Source of the DNA: Paragonimus skrjabini miyazakii
Lineage: Eukaryota; Platyhelminthes; Trematoda; Plagiorchiida; Troglotrematidae
Direction: 5' to 3'
Assembly: GCA_014338405.1 (NCBI GenBank)
Contig: JTDE01001491.1
Location: forward strand, 66,801 to 130,800
DNA: 64,000 nt
Positions 35,385-46,949 of this stretch are shown here, piece by piece. A program made the position numbers and the translations under genes. The notes under the pieces were generated by a model. The model worked only from the letters and a program-made list of their open reading frames with translations, was not told the origin of the DNA and made no database searches. Each line of letters begins with the position of its first letter. Position 1 is the first letter of the stretch.

Positions 35385-35475
35385 ATTAGCCGTATGGCTC
35401 CGTTCGACGGTAAAACTCAGCCAACCTCTTTGGGACGTCTTAAATTGACATGGAGACACTCTAAGTTGCTAAAGG
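35385..35475 (+). repeat. Short repeat, copy 1 of 2
   Basis: Resembles 38230-38320: both translate to a (S)LGRLKLTWRHSKL / DLGNLKLTSRHRKL block. Could be a duplicated coding segment or part of an unknown element. Confidence 0.45.
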
Positions 35476-35689
35476 TATTATCCGGTTACAGTTGTATTCA
35501 GGTACTATCAACAGTAAGCCGCACAGACTATAACAACGGCAGAGAGAACACGTGAGTCAGTAAAAGTACATAATGTGTTGTCACATTTACAGGCGGTAGC
35601 CTCATTCTAGTGTGCGTGTAATAATTAGGCGTTGGTCATTGAAGATGCGACCAATCAGAACGCAGCTTAAGTCTCAGCGCGAGTGTGGG

Positions 35690-35910
35690 GGACCACAGGC
35701 GACCTTGACGCGTATACAACGGTTATCATGGCAATAACAAACCGGCATGTAGCTCACGTTGTTTACAGAGGAAAGAGTGCATCTTTTTGATAAGAGAGGT
35801 CTCCGCAATGCCCAATATTCGATCGTTACTACTTACGTAAACGATTCGAACGGCCTCGGTAGTGTTCACTCGGTGGTGTGCATTCAGAATGCGTTGAGAA
35901 ATCGACAAAG
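35690..35910 (-). mobile_element. Penelope-like endonuclease C-terminal scrap
   Basis: The minus frame 35726-35908 ends with RILGIAETSLIKKMHSFLCK followed by QRELHAGLLLP, matching the last part of PLE nucleases (RFLRFAEAVAINRLKSALCV at 40.6 kb). Confidence 0.55.
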
Positions 35911-36661
35911 TTAGTTGGTTTCGTTTTCATTACATACTGAACGTGACACTAGTCTGTGAAGCGTTCAGTCCACGACGGCATATGTTCGATCATTCAATGA
36001 CGTAATTATCTCTCCATTCTGCAATTTAAGTGGCCGAGCACCCACATCTGAATTGGTGTACACAGTTTGATTTGTCTGGGAATGGCAATGCATTTTCTGA
36101 TTGTAAGTCTTTGGGATCTGAGATGTGTTGTAAGTAACGACGGGTACGGTTTAGTAATAACAGCGTTGTGTTGTACCACTTAACCGTCTGATGAGCGTGT
36201 TACCAACGTAATCAACTTTGAAGAACAGCTACAAGGTTATTTTCATCCTAGGTACATCACGCGATACCTCACTTGCTGCACTAGGTTTCGAGTACTTCCC
36301 GATGAAATTATCGAGGTAGTTATTAAAAGTTTTCCAGTGGCAGCGCGCACTGTGACACTGGATTATCTCGGGAGTACACAGTTCACTTACTGTTTGAAAA
36401 CAGTGTTCTCACAACACACTTGATATCGAACCGAAACGAAGCTGTTGAAATGCAGATGTTGGCCAGTCCGCTTGTTCTTTCGGTAAATTGCCATCAATGC
36501 GGCAGGAAAGCTGAGCGTAGTTCTTCCGTCGCGTCTTCCCTCGGTGTTTAAATATATTGAGGATAAATGTTCCCTTTACGTAGAATGTGTTCAATTTCTA
36601 GCCTTCAGTATTGGTCCGGAGAGTCGTAGTTCGGATCTGCAGAAGGTAAAAACCACAACAG

Positions 36662-36821
36662 AGATGCCTTATGTTGTGTCCTATCAACGGACAAACCTAC
36701 CTTCCTGTTGGATCATTCATTTTATTGCGCTCTCAACCGTTTGACTCAAATCCGAGAAGGAGAAGAGATGCAGCAATGGCGTTTATTGGAAGCTCGAGTC
36801 AAAATTAGACCAAATATATGA
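36662..36821 (+). pseudogene. Last-exon remnant of paralogue A
   Basis: Frame ending at TGA 36819-36821 reads ...LCCVLSTDKP, CALNRLTQIREGEEM, QQWRLLEARVKIRPNI. It aligns with the end of the 62.27-kb exon (RSTDM, CPVIRLTENRERQETRQHRL, LEERVKIRPQML). The hydrophobic membrane segment that precedes this tail in copy B is missing: in frame there is a stop (near 36632) upstream. An acceptor-like ccacaacag ends at 36661, but it gives phase 2, not phase 1 as in B. Either A has lost its membrane anchor, or it uses a different last-exon structure. Confidence 0.5.
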
Positions 36822-36839
36822 GGCGAGTCGATTACCATA

Positions 36840-37115
36840 TGTGGTCGACAAGATGCGGAAGAAATCAGACGAGTGATTAAATATGGCAGTCAGACGCAGA
36901 GTGATTCAAATTAAACGGTCATATATGACAGTCAGGGCGTTAGAACAAATCACGTTACAAGGGGTATCAGAAAGCAAACGCGAGAAAACAGTCCAAACGG
37001 CGCACTGGTATTCAACCGCACGACTACAATCTGATTGACCGAGTGTAACTATACCATCCGAACTGGGTCGATCGATCGCTATAGCGTGACGCGTCTTGAT
37101 TGTTTTCTTAGGAAA
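36840..37115 (+). repeat. Segment shared with downstream of paralogue B
   Basis: Similar to 62938-63140 over roughly 200-270 bases, strongest from gcgttagaacaaatcacg to gggtcgatcgatcg. It lies just behind the last exon in both copies, so it is either duplicated 3' flank/3'UTR or a repeat present at both sites. Confidence 0.6.
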
Positions 37116-38229
37116 TGCACTTTCTAAAACCTCTAATCATATCTAGGTTTGTTGAATTATCATAACTGTGCCTCATGTGATGTTCGTGCACCATCAAATC
37201 ATCTTCATTCTTACTCAGTACCCTTGAGCTTGATCAGAAGGTAGTGTGGCTCGGATCGCCTTTCACGTCAACATTGACGTAGAGTGTCCTAGAAGAGGAA
37301 AACTTTACTAAAAGTTTACAAATCAATATGAGAACTGGAAGTGACATGTATGCAGGTACGCCATTGACTTCGGCACATAGCCATCAATGGTAACGTGTAT
37401 GGGCAACAATTTTAGAGATCACAAGAACTCCGTCCGGACAGACGACATACCAACATTGTCCAATAGAACCGTCGGGACCTTCATACTTTGTAACCAGATT
37501 GTTCACGTATGCCCGTAGGTTGGGCCTCATTACCTATCCACTCCTACGCAGTCAGTAATGAGAGATACAACCTTGTGAGTTCGTCTGGCTTGTCTGGCGT
37601 GGTTGAACTTGGAAGGACCAAAGTCTTGGTCACCACAACCTTCCGGATCGATGCTTTGCACAAACGTAACCACCACATTAAGGTAGCAAGATATGTCAGG
37701 ACTGAACCATCCACTCATGGACGACTTTGTCTGGTTATGGTCACATACCTCTCAGTTGTTACTAGGACGTATCAAGTAAATGTCACAGTTTATTGTTAAC
37801 CTACTAGGTCCAAAAATTAGAAGTCAGTATGAAACAGATGAATCGAAGTACACCTGAGAGGGCTATTGTCATACACAACTTCTCCGTCTCGCCTGTTTCA
37901 TACGCACTCAATTTGATGGAAGAGCCCAGTAGAAAAAGTAGAGTATTTAGTGATGGTTTCCGTTCAAAAATTCGGTAAGATGTTGCGCAGACAGAAAATT
38001 AGACAGCATAAAGTCATTGACCTCTTCTATCAAATTGTAGTGCAAAAAATATTCCAACCCACACTGCCAATCGATTACAACGGACTACGGTGTTGGTAGA
38101 ATATACAGTTGGAATCTATACCTTTTTCCGGTTTAAGATATCGCAGTGTCAGGATTAGCTGGATCTCAATAGCGAACTCAAGAATTGGCTGACTCATACA
38201 GAGTGAGATGACGAAGTCCCGCCAGTTGC
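37116..38229. other. No gene seen
   Basis: Frame 37509-37799 (96 codons) has no recognisable domain; nothing else. Confidence 0.35.
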
Positions 38230-38320
38230 AGAAAGTAAACCAATTTAGCTTGCCTAGACCAAGTGACCTGGGCAATCTTAAACTGACATCGAGACATCGT
38301 AAACTGGAAAAGACATAGTT
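38230..38320 (+). repeat. Short repeat, copy 2 of 2
   Basis: See 35385-35475. Confidence 0.45.
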
Positions 38321-38934
38321 AAAGAAAACATTGTTTCAAATATACTGTTGCGTTTTCTCACTCCGTGGTGAGGCAGATATTCAAAAAGCCTGATATAAAC
38401 TCAATCATTTAATCAGTGTCAGTATTTGGATGGATCAGTAGAACTTTATCATCCTTGCTCAGTAACATGTCACCAACTGCTGAACTGATGGCTGGTGCAA
38501 CTAAAGAGTATGTTTTCTGACAGAAATTCATGCAATACCTTCGTAATGGTTGATCAAACGATTCGGTTAAGCAATCTTCTCATCTCATGGATTCGCTTAC
38601 CACGATCGACGAAGGTTTCATGCCGGCAGAACGAGTCGTGATTGCGACTTGTAAACCCGAACCTACCTAATGTCGATTCACCGCTTATCCAAACCCCGAC
38701 ATAATAGAAGATCTCACATGGGGTCAATCTAAACATCGCGTTAAAGATAATACATCAGGATTGGACAAACACGTTCAATGTTACGCGTTCCGTTATTCGT
38801 TAATTTCTTTGTGCTGTATTGCACCAATTAACTTACAGTTTGTGACTCTGTATGTGTCCATATGATTAGCCAATGACTGACTATGATTTCTTTCATACTG
38901 TTTTACATCCATAAAGTCAACTTCTTGTCTCATG

Positions 38935-39065
38935 AATGCGAGCTGCTTACTGCAACCAGTACGAGGTCTTCTCCTTATTACTTGCGTGGGAGTTTTCAAT
39001 TCGAGTAGGATTTTTAGGACCGTTCGAATTCCCTAATTCCGAGTATTACAGTTGGTCACGTGGAA
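38935..39065 (+). repeat. Short dispersed repeat, copy 2
   Basis: See 11545-11685. Confidence 0.65.
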
Positions 39066-39509
39066 TCAATGACTTGCAGTTATGTTCACTGACCGAGAAT
39101 TGGTAGTCAAATCGAATATGTGGTTAGTGTCTGTAGAAAGTGTACGATGGCAACGAAAGCATTTACTATGCCAGAACTATACTCTTTACTTAGGAGAGGC
39201 GAACCAAGTTCCCGTATTCATATTGGTTGTCCAGATAAACCAAATGGACACTTGTGTTTTTTAATATGCCCGATATAGACGGAAATTTTTTTCGTGTGTG
39301 AATAGTTGCAAGATTGACAACTCTTCCTCACTTCTAAAGATTGCTCCTTTTGAGTTGGGGTCCATGAAATTTTACTGGTCAATAATGGGCTACAGTACAG
39401 TTAATTACAGTTTCAAGAAGTTTGTGCTGGAATCCACTGCGTATTTTCGTTCGCTCATCATCTACGGTCTAAAAAAAAAACAAGTAGAGATATGTGAACA
39501 TAGGATGAG

Positions 39510-40700
39510 TTGAATCAAAGAAATTGGGACCCAAAAGACAGTAAAAGAGACGATCGACGTTTTTTGAGTGCATGCTGTCCAACGGTTAATCCAGAGGTAG
39601 TCGAACGACACTCACCGGCGCAAGCATCTCCAGGAAGACGGTTCAGAATTCTTTTCCATCCAGTGCAGTCAAGGATCCTTCCAACTAAACGCAAGAAAGT
39701 TTGTCATATTACAAACATTTTGTTGAGGAAACATTAATATTCAGTCAATCTAAAGAGGTGGTAGATAACTTGGTGCAGTGCCTAAATAGTTGCCATCTCA
39801 ATCTGAAGGTTATTTGTGAATTTGAGGCCAACGATTGCCTGCCATTTCTAGATATACCCATAAGTCGTCGAGAAGATGGTCCGACTAGAAGAGTTGTTTA
39901 TGGGAAATTCACGTGGTCTAGTCAACACTTAAACTTCAGAAGCTTCACACCAACCCAACGTTAACCAAAACTAATGAATACTCTGTTCATACAACCTAGA
40001 CGAACGTACGATAGTTTTCAAGAAAAACTAGACCTAAATACTTCTGTCCTACAATCAAATAGTTACCTCCAGGAGGTTCATAAATAGGCATAGCAGACAA
40101 AATATCTGCCCTGAGGAGGTTGTCATTGTAGGGGAAAAGAGAGTCAACATGGTGCTATCTTTTAAGGGTGATTATATCACTCGTCGTACACACAGCGAAT
40201 AGGAAATTCAATTGGGTGAACGTTCAATGAAGTTGGACTCCGTCTAATTGCTCAGACTTAGAAGCTACCAGTGCCTTCAATCAAAGGAGATTAGCCTATC
40301 GGTGCTATTTCACATTGTATTTACCAATTTGCATGTAACTGCGGAGAATGTGATATAGGCAGAACCGAGAGATGCTTGAGCTCCAGAATGAGGGAACATT
40401 TACCTAAATGGATGCAGAAGTCCGTGTTACCGATGAACGGCAATGTTGTTGAAACACGTAGGTAGTCAGTTTCCTCAGGCGTTAGACACGTCCTGATCAC
40501 TAGTCACGTTATCAATCTATCTTGTACATTCAGATTCTTGTTGCGCCATTCTAACCCAAGATTCTTGCGGTTTGCTGAAGCGGTCGCAATCAATCGACTC
40601 AAGTCAGCGCTCTGTGTTCAGAAACAACTGTTCGTGAACTTGACCCGTCCCTGGACATAATGGCTTATCCTAACCCGCCTATTGATTATCTAGTCCTCTA
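39510..40700 (+). mobile_element. Penelope-like element, C-terminal RT plus endonuclease
   Basis: The frame 39701-39964 carries the RT thumb region (SQSKEVVDNLVQCLN, NDCLPFLDIPISRRED, FTWSSQHLNF). After frame breaks the GIY-YIG nuclease reads CIYQFACNCGECDIGRTERC (40310-40370), SRMREHLPKWMQKS, then VLITSHVINLSC and RFAEAVAINRLKSALCVQK to about 40640. The Tyr of YIGRT is Asp (DIGRT). RT motif C is absent, so the copy is 5'-truncated after YxDD. Confidence 0.82.
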
Positions 40701-41757
40701 GTTGTTCGCTAGATAACAAACTCAACCATGTTATTGTAACTTCGGTACTGACGAGCCAATACGAAATGCCAGTTTTCGGGTTCTAACCGCTTTGTTTAAA
40801 CGAAACAAACCATTGGAACCGCAGTTCAACAGATACCCTGAAGATGCGTTTTATGAATGGATTACACGTCACCCCGGCGAGGTTTGACCCAGCGAACATA
40901 ACTGTTACTCGTGAGAATAATATTGTCTATCGGGTCGAGTTGGAAGCTTCATTTGAACACGCCACGTCAGTCGCTTTTATTCGCGGCTGATAACAGCGAT
41001 GATTACCAAGAGCCCAACAAAAGACTGCGAACTGACAATAACTGATACAAACTCATTAGCACTGTATATTCAAAAGACATCAGCCTCACACAATTGTGGT
41101 GAACCTCGAAAAGTTAATCTTGTTACCAGCTAATCGGTCGTTTGCGTGTTAGCTCTCAAAAACACCATTATTCTATTCTATTAAATCACTTTTTGAAAAC
41201 AGCGTTAGTGCGACTGAGTTCTCACTGTAGCAGATTAATGTATCGGAGTCATCCAACTTATCAAGTGACCTGTTTATGCTTGTCTGTCTCACTAGCCGTC
41301 TATTCAAGAAAGACAACCATAACGATCCATCCTATGAATTACTTGATGTACACCGAATGCACATTGGAATAATTAGTATTCCTGTGCGCAAGCCTTAATC
41401 CCTGGCGCCACTCCATAACTTGGCTGGTAGAGAACGTGTAGCATGCAGATCATGTTGCTGGACCGATTTTTCCCTACGTGAATGGCATCAAAGTTGGCCA
41501 CTTTGCCCAATATCGCTAATCATTGAAAGTCCATAAGTTTCTGTCTTCTGATAGGTTTATTATTACACTGCTCACTCCCGTGGTTGACGTATCCCTGTCT
41601 TTACTGTTTGCAATCCCTTTTCCAGTGAGCTAAAATCGATCGGCCGTTTTGTGGTTGGCCACAATTGCTAAAGAGGATAATTCACATACCAACCTGTAGG
41701 CCTCGGTTGATAGTGACACCTTGATCTAGTTGGTAATTGTCTGCGTAAGTATCGGTG
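40701..41757. other. No gene seen
   Basis: 40745-40790 (ggtactgacgagccaatacg) has a diverged match at 42882-42920, both flanking PLE pieces; probably PLE terminal sequence. Confidence 0.35.
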
Positions 41758-41914
41758 TAGGTAGTGCTGATGTGATCCAACAGTGTAGAAACATAAAACA
41801 TCCTTCCCCAGCTACGAAGTTGAATAACGAAATCAGAAAACTGGTTTTGCAAGATGGTGTAGAAACAGCTGGCAATTTTTGGGACCAGCTGGTTGACACA
41901 TCACATATCGTTCT
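41758..41914 (+). CDS. Candidate exon upstream of paralogue B
   Basis: An open frame (41730-41918) with an acceptor-like tatcggtgtag (ends 41757) and a strong donor gtaagttt at 41915. Protein-like and hydrophilic: GSADVIQQCRNIKHPSPATK, LNNEIRKLVLQDGVET, NFWDQLVDTSH. The donor is phase 2, whereas alpha-B enters in phase 1, so they cannot be joined directly. No match seen near paralogue A. No family recognised. Confidence 0.35.
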
Positions 41915-42394
41915 GTAAGTTTAAACATTTCTTTGGTTTCAGCCTAACTGAAAAATATTGCCAGGTAGCACCGACGATATGTTGAAGACCGTTTGCCAGG
42001 GTAATTGTGCAAGTTGTCATGTGTGTACACAAACGCCCGAGAAACAGTGGTCTGTTTATGGAGTGGGAGAGGGAAGAAAATCGATGAGCGACACGACACT
42101 AGGTTCAAGTCAGTTCGACATCGGGCCACAGTGACCCGGTTCAATATGTTCATCTTTAATCCGCCCAGCTCTAGACGTAGATTTTAACATACAATAGGTG
42201 TAAGTTTCAGTTGTCAATTTACCGGCGAGTTCTGTAGCCGGATAGAGTAAGTCTTACAGGACGGGATAAAATTCGTATTTCGGTCAACTGTTAATATTGT
42301 CTGATTGACGGAGTTGCAGGACGTTGATAAAACAGTTGGTGAGGCCAAATTCTTCACGTCTGATATTGTGAAGTGTATACGACGGATTTAAGCA

Positions 42395-42760
42395 CTACCG
42401 TCTGGAGAAGCGGAAACCGATGGCTATGAGATTAACGTGTTTAAAACCGTTGTTCATGGAAGCTGGTTCTTTGGGTAAACCAGGGTAGTTGTCTATCCTG
42501 CGATAGAAACGGGAGGGATGACCAGTCCAGTTGGGCTTTCGATACACATTGCTTTTTACTGAGATGTCTAAAAACGGTAGACATCCGTTCCTTTCCAGCT
42601 CACAGGTGACTGTCAGATTAGCATAACGTATGTTGAGCTGGTTTACCATCTCATCGATCCTTTGCAAAGATTGCGCAGACATGAGAATGCCATCCACATA
42701 ACGTTTGTACAACGGCAGCGACGAAATGTATTGAACCATTCCCCTTTCTACCATCATCAT
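42395..42760 (-). mobile_element. Penelope-like RT fragment with mutated catalytic motif
   Basis: The minus frame reads LYKRYVDGILMSAQSLQRID, so YVDD has become YVDG (42689-42700), which removes a metal-binding Asp. It continues LTVTCELERNGCLPFLDISV, YRKPNWTGHPSRF. Truncated on both sides. Confidence 0.8.
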
Positions 42761-43720
42761 ATGTAAGCCTCAGACTCCCATGGACCTGGTAATTTTGCGT
42801 TGTTGTTCACCTAATTTGCTATTTTACTTCTTCCCCCCACTTTAATAGTGTCATATATATGCCCCCGGTCATTGTTGTTTGGTACTGAAGAGGCAATACG
42901 CAATGCTAGCATCTACCACTGTAAGTCTTCTTTCTGCTTTGTTCAAACGCACTTTAGCTTTTCCGTAGGAGTTCAATACACATATCAAATAATCAACTTT
43001 CTGCGTCCACAAGTCAGTGATGGTGAACTTAGTGCTACCTTGGTAAGTCATTGCACAAGGGCTGATCAATAAGCATACTGTTACTTTTAATGCCTCATCT
43101 CCTCGTCGAATTCTAGATGTTTCGTAAACTTTTCTGTCGAGTTCATATAACCCTTGACTCTAGTATGCTCGGATGGATCTAATGTGATTTGAATGTATTG
43201 TATTCAACTCATCTACTGATCGACTAGTGTGCGCATAAATTTCAGTCGCTGGTTCATCTACCTATTCCCAATTCTCACTCGTTCACGCTATAATCCAGTG
43301 GGAATAGAAAAAAGTCAAACATGTCACACGCCTGAGTCATGACTGCTAACTTTTAGTAAGCCCATTGGTTCAGACACGGCATACCTAGTCCCAGTTCGCA
43401 CTTCCGGCACAACCTATGCGTGTTAGCCGGACAGTCCATTAGGTAGCCACGCTGGTATGTGACGTCATTTGAGGTTATTCAACGCTAGCACGTTGCAGGC
43501 CCTAAGGCTGTCACCACACCCATGCAAACGTATTGTTCACACAGCGTCCCCTTTTGTGTAGGCGGCGGACAGGTTCATTCCATTCGTATCGACCGCCTGG
43601 TTGGCGCATTTCAAGGTCATGTATGCTCTCGCAACCGTCTACCGTGCAGCGGCCCGGGTTAGTCACTTTCGTGGCACGCTCGTTCCACTGGTCTGCGATC
43701 GTTAGCATCGAACATGTCAG
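42761..43720. other. No gene seen before exon alpha-B
   Basis: Long opposite-strand frames at 43511-43909 overlap alpha-B and reflect its GC-rich codons, not a gene. Confidence 0.4.
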
Positions 43721-44137
43721 CCTGTTTTGCAAGCGAACTCGAACGCCAACGCACTGGGGATTGCTGTTACACTCTACGTTACGAGGGGGCAACAGAGACT
43801 TCGAGTACGTCCTATCGCGTCCGTCAACGTTTGGCCCCCTGTGGAGGAAATACGGAGCCCAATGACGTTTATCGACAACAGCACATCCCCCCGAGCAAAT
43901 CCACTGCATTCAAGACCAAGACGTATGTGGATCCGGACGCGATTGTATCTTCACAAGAGCCGCAAAACATACCTGTGTTTGGTTCCCTCATTTCGGAGCC
44001 AGTTGGTCCCGTGCCGAAGCGGTCACTGATTAAGTATGACGATTTGTGCCATACCGAGACCTCAAACAGTAGTGAGAGTTCCGGTAAGGTTTTAAATGGA
44101 CGTCAGCCGCATGCAGGACATCGCTGGAATACTGCCA
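43721..44137 (+). CDS. Exon alpha of paralogue B (unknown protein)
   Basis: A 417-bp exon in the open frame 43714-44217, with acceptor catgtcag (ends 43720) and donor gtaagtca (from 44138). Both borders are phase 1, as in alpha-A. About 139 residues. The first half aligns loosely (GATETSSTSYRVRQRL with GMAGILSRSYRRRL). The second half aligns well: KTYVDPDAIVSS, LISEPVGPVPKRSLIKYDDL and PHAGHRWNTA. The acceptor choice rests on the phase match; an alternative acceptor 13 bases downstream would give phase 2. YVDPDA and KYDDL keep the tyrosines seen in A. Confidence 0.7.
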
Positions 44138-44504
44138 GTAAGTCATCTCTCTTAAAACAGCTTTCTTCATGCTTAGAATTAGTAATCTTTGGATACACCG
44201 CTCACCCGAACATGTGACCTCCCCTATGAGAATAAAGTTCATCACCATCATGTTACATTTGCTTCACTATCACTGCACTATGCAGTACGAGGTAACATTT
44301 CGATCGTCTATGATACTCGTCTCCGCTCTTCTGTATATACTACTCATTCCGAGTCTAGTTTATGATTATAGTATTTCTAGGAAACAGTTGTTAGAAGGTT
44401 CATTTTCAGTTATTGCCATCAGTTTTGAAGGGGTAAACAGAGAAAGAATTTGTACATAAGGTACTGTTGCTGATGAATTGATACTCATACGTACAACGGT
44501 ACTA
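44138..44504 (+). other. Start of intron alpha-beta of paralogue B
   Basis: No feature recognised. The predicted intron runs to 57217 and holds PLE, SINE, gypsy and mariner insertions. Confidence 0.45.
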
Positions 44505-44890
44505 TGAAAAGACTACCTGGAGGAGTTTATAGGCAGGGCTGCGAAATGTCGGGACGATACAGATGAATCGCATCGTACAGAGACTAAATTCGTGTGCATC
44601 GTTTCACTCCTCCAGTGTGATAGGATAAATGAGCCAATTACTAGAAGGCTCTCAGTTGACGTCAAGAAATCAGCCAGTTTTGTGTGCACAGAAAGCGCTG
44701 ACGCAATCAATCTCCTTGCCGTGAAATTGATTGCACCCCTAGTACGTGAAAGGTCAGAACCATGTGGTTGGTTCGTTCAAATGTTTTTGTTATACGCAGT
44801 TTGTATAAAATTTGCTGGGTTTATGCTGGCGACTGATGAGAGTAAATCGAAATGTTAACATCTCGCGATATATGTCTTCTCTCCGTTTTG
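44505..44890 (+). mobile_element. Penelope-like element with internal deletion
   Basis: Reads YLEEFIGRAAKCRDDTDESH, then IVSLLQCDRINEPITRRLS (RT-nuclease linker). It then jumps to the 3' end sequence ADAINLLAVKLIAPL, MLATDESKSKC, which is also present at the end of the 58.7-kb element (read on minus). The GIY-YIG core is missing. Confidence 0.65.
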
Positions 44891-46949
44891 ACTAAATGGT
44901 TTAGTGCTGCTAATTTGCATGTTCACTTCAACTCCCTCCCAGTTCAACTTATATCCACACCTAAAAGATACAGTTATTCCTTCTACCTTTTGTCCGCTTA
45001 ATTTATTGGCGTTTGTTACGTTGGCCTCACAACCAGCTACCTACCTACTTACCTACCAACCTCCGTCTGTATGGAAACGGGTTAAGATCAGTTGTTAACG
45101 TGACATCTCGTTTCGACTCACTCGTCCCCTGATTATCCAGTCAAGTATTACCACGTAAAATGTGGCGGTACACTTTGTCTGCTGCCGAATCAGTAGAAAC
45201 TAGCCACACTACGCTCTGATGACTAAACATTTTACATGATGAAGGTGCCTACAGCCCTAAAGCAACCTCCATGTTTTCACATTCATTGATCGTATGATTT
45301 AACGCTAAAACAGCGGAGCAGTTAATTTACTTGGCGGACGAAACCTCTGTAGTGAAAACGGAGAACGAGAATGGTAGTGGGCTTACCAATTAGAATTTTC
45401 GTAATGTATAACAGTTGAAGTTAGGGCTTATTCCGATACTGTAATCTCATTTCAGTAGTCCTTCAAGATATGTTGACACTTAACTTCTCATATGCTCAAC
45501 TCTTTTCCTTGAAGACCCATCACATGATTCAGTGACCAGTTTCTATTAATCATTGTGTTGTATGGTGGTTGTGTCCCATAAGTTTACAGAAAATCTCATT
45601 CTAGTTCAAACTATTGACACAATTGCCCTCATGGATGTCTAAATGACGGTATAACACACCATTGTGAATCAGTTTCTTGGCCATTACACCCTATTAAAAC
45701 GTCCCGCTTGGGTAAGGAAAACACGAGTTGGTCAGCCACCAAATACAGAGTGTATTGGTTGGTTCGATGGTACAGGTGTATAAAAGATGAATAACCAAAG
45801 ACAAGCGATCAATAACTAATTGGCGATTCGGCAAACACTTGTACACGTGATTGGTTAATTTGTTGCGTGACTAATCTGGCATAAGTTAGGACGCGTGATT
45901 GCGTGGGTGTGTAAGCACAGGACTGCTTGTCCGATCCCGATCCAAGACACCCAGTGTTCATTTCCCATTCATAAGTGGAGCTTTTCCTCCTTCAGATTTC
46001 TGCTCGGACATCATTCACCACACTCCTCAATTTACATTGGGTAGTTCAACCTAGCGACAGTTACCAAAGCCTCGTTTTCTGGTGGCACTTTTGCTCCTAC
46101 TAATCTTAACATCTGTCCAGTTTTATAGAAGACGATTACACAACTTAGAGACTATGAGGTACCAGTAGAGCAGCGAAAGTAATCGATCAGGCCCCAGCTT
46201 CATTCACGCAGTTTCACAATACGTCAAGCGAACATAGTTGTCAGCGGTCCGGTTGATCATTTAATTCTAAATAAGTGCACCAGATCTCATATACATATCA
46301 AGAGCAATTTCATCTCGCGAACAATCTGGGTCATTTATAACGGGCCACCTATTTCAGTAGCCGATTGGGTTTCGGAAGAGGCATATATATGAACTGACGT
46401 CAGGATGTTTGGCACACTAATTTCTTCATGCTGTGTATGCAGGTGAGCTATGAAAAAAGTAAGTAGTAAAAAGGCAAACTATATTTCAGCTTCCTTTTTT
46501 TGGCTTGAACGTGTGCACTCTTTTTCAGTATAAGATAAAAAGCAGACAGCATGAGAGATTTTCTTCCACCCATTTTTTCATAAGTCCCCCTGGGGGACTG
46601 TGCAATGTTGTTTGAAATGCATGTACTTCAAGATGGCACTGAGAGAGCTTAGACTTTTGTTCTGTTATAGTTTACCCATAGACTCCTCGGTCGGTGTCTT
46701 GTAGAGCTTACCGTTGGGAAGCCTCATATTCTGTGGTTTGAGGAAGCTTCGATCAAATAAAACACGTCGTGACGATTAGGTCACTCGACACGGAAAAAGC
46801 GACTTGGGTCTATTTGGATACGCGAGATTTATCGAGATTTTCACCTCGTTACTAGAGTTTGAATGTGGACTTACCGAAAACGCACTTAAACGGCTGCTAT
46901 TACTTTGCACGCAGAACATACGGTTTCAGTTGATAACAGAAGATACTGC
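44891..46949. other. No gene seen; one strong hairpin
   Basis: Low-complexity ctacctaccta at about 45040-45060. A perfect short hairpin lies at 46583-46599 (see separate entry). No coding feature. Confidence 0.4.
46583..46599. other. Perfect 8-bp hairpin
   Basis: agtccccc / gggggact separated by one base. No poly-T follows and no element ends here, so its role is unknown. Confidence 0.5.

Noticed and set aside
40745..40790. Hammerhead-like ctgacga...gaaa near a PLE end (also 42882-42920)
   Set aside because: PLEs are known to carry hammerheads, but no stem I complement and no stem II pairing could be found.
43511..43909. 132-codon minus-strand frame and 110-codon plus frame overlapping alpha-B
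   Set aside because: Shadows of the GC-rich alpha-B coding frame; no counterpart opposite alpha-A.
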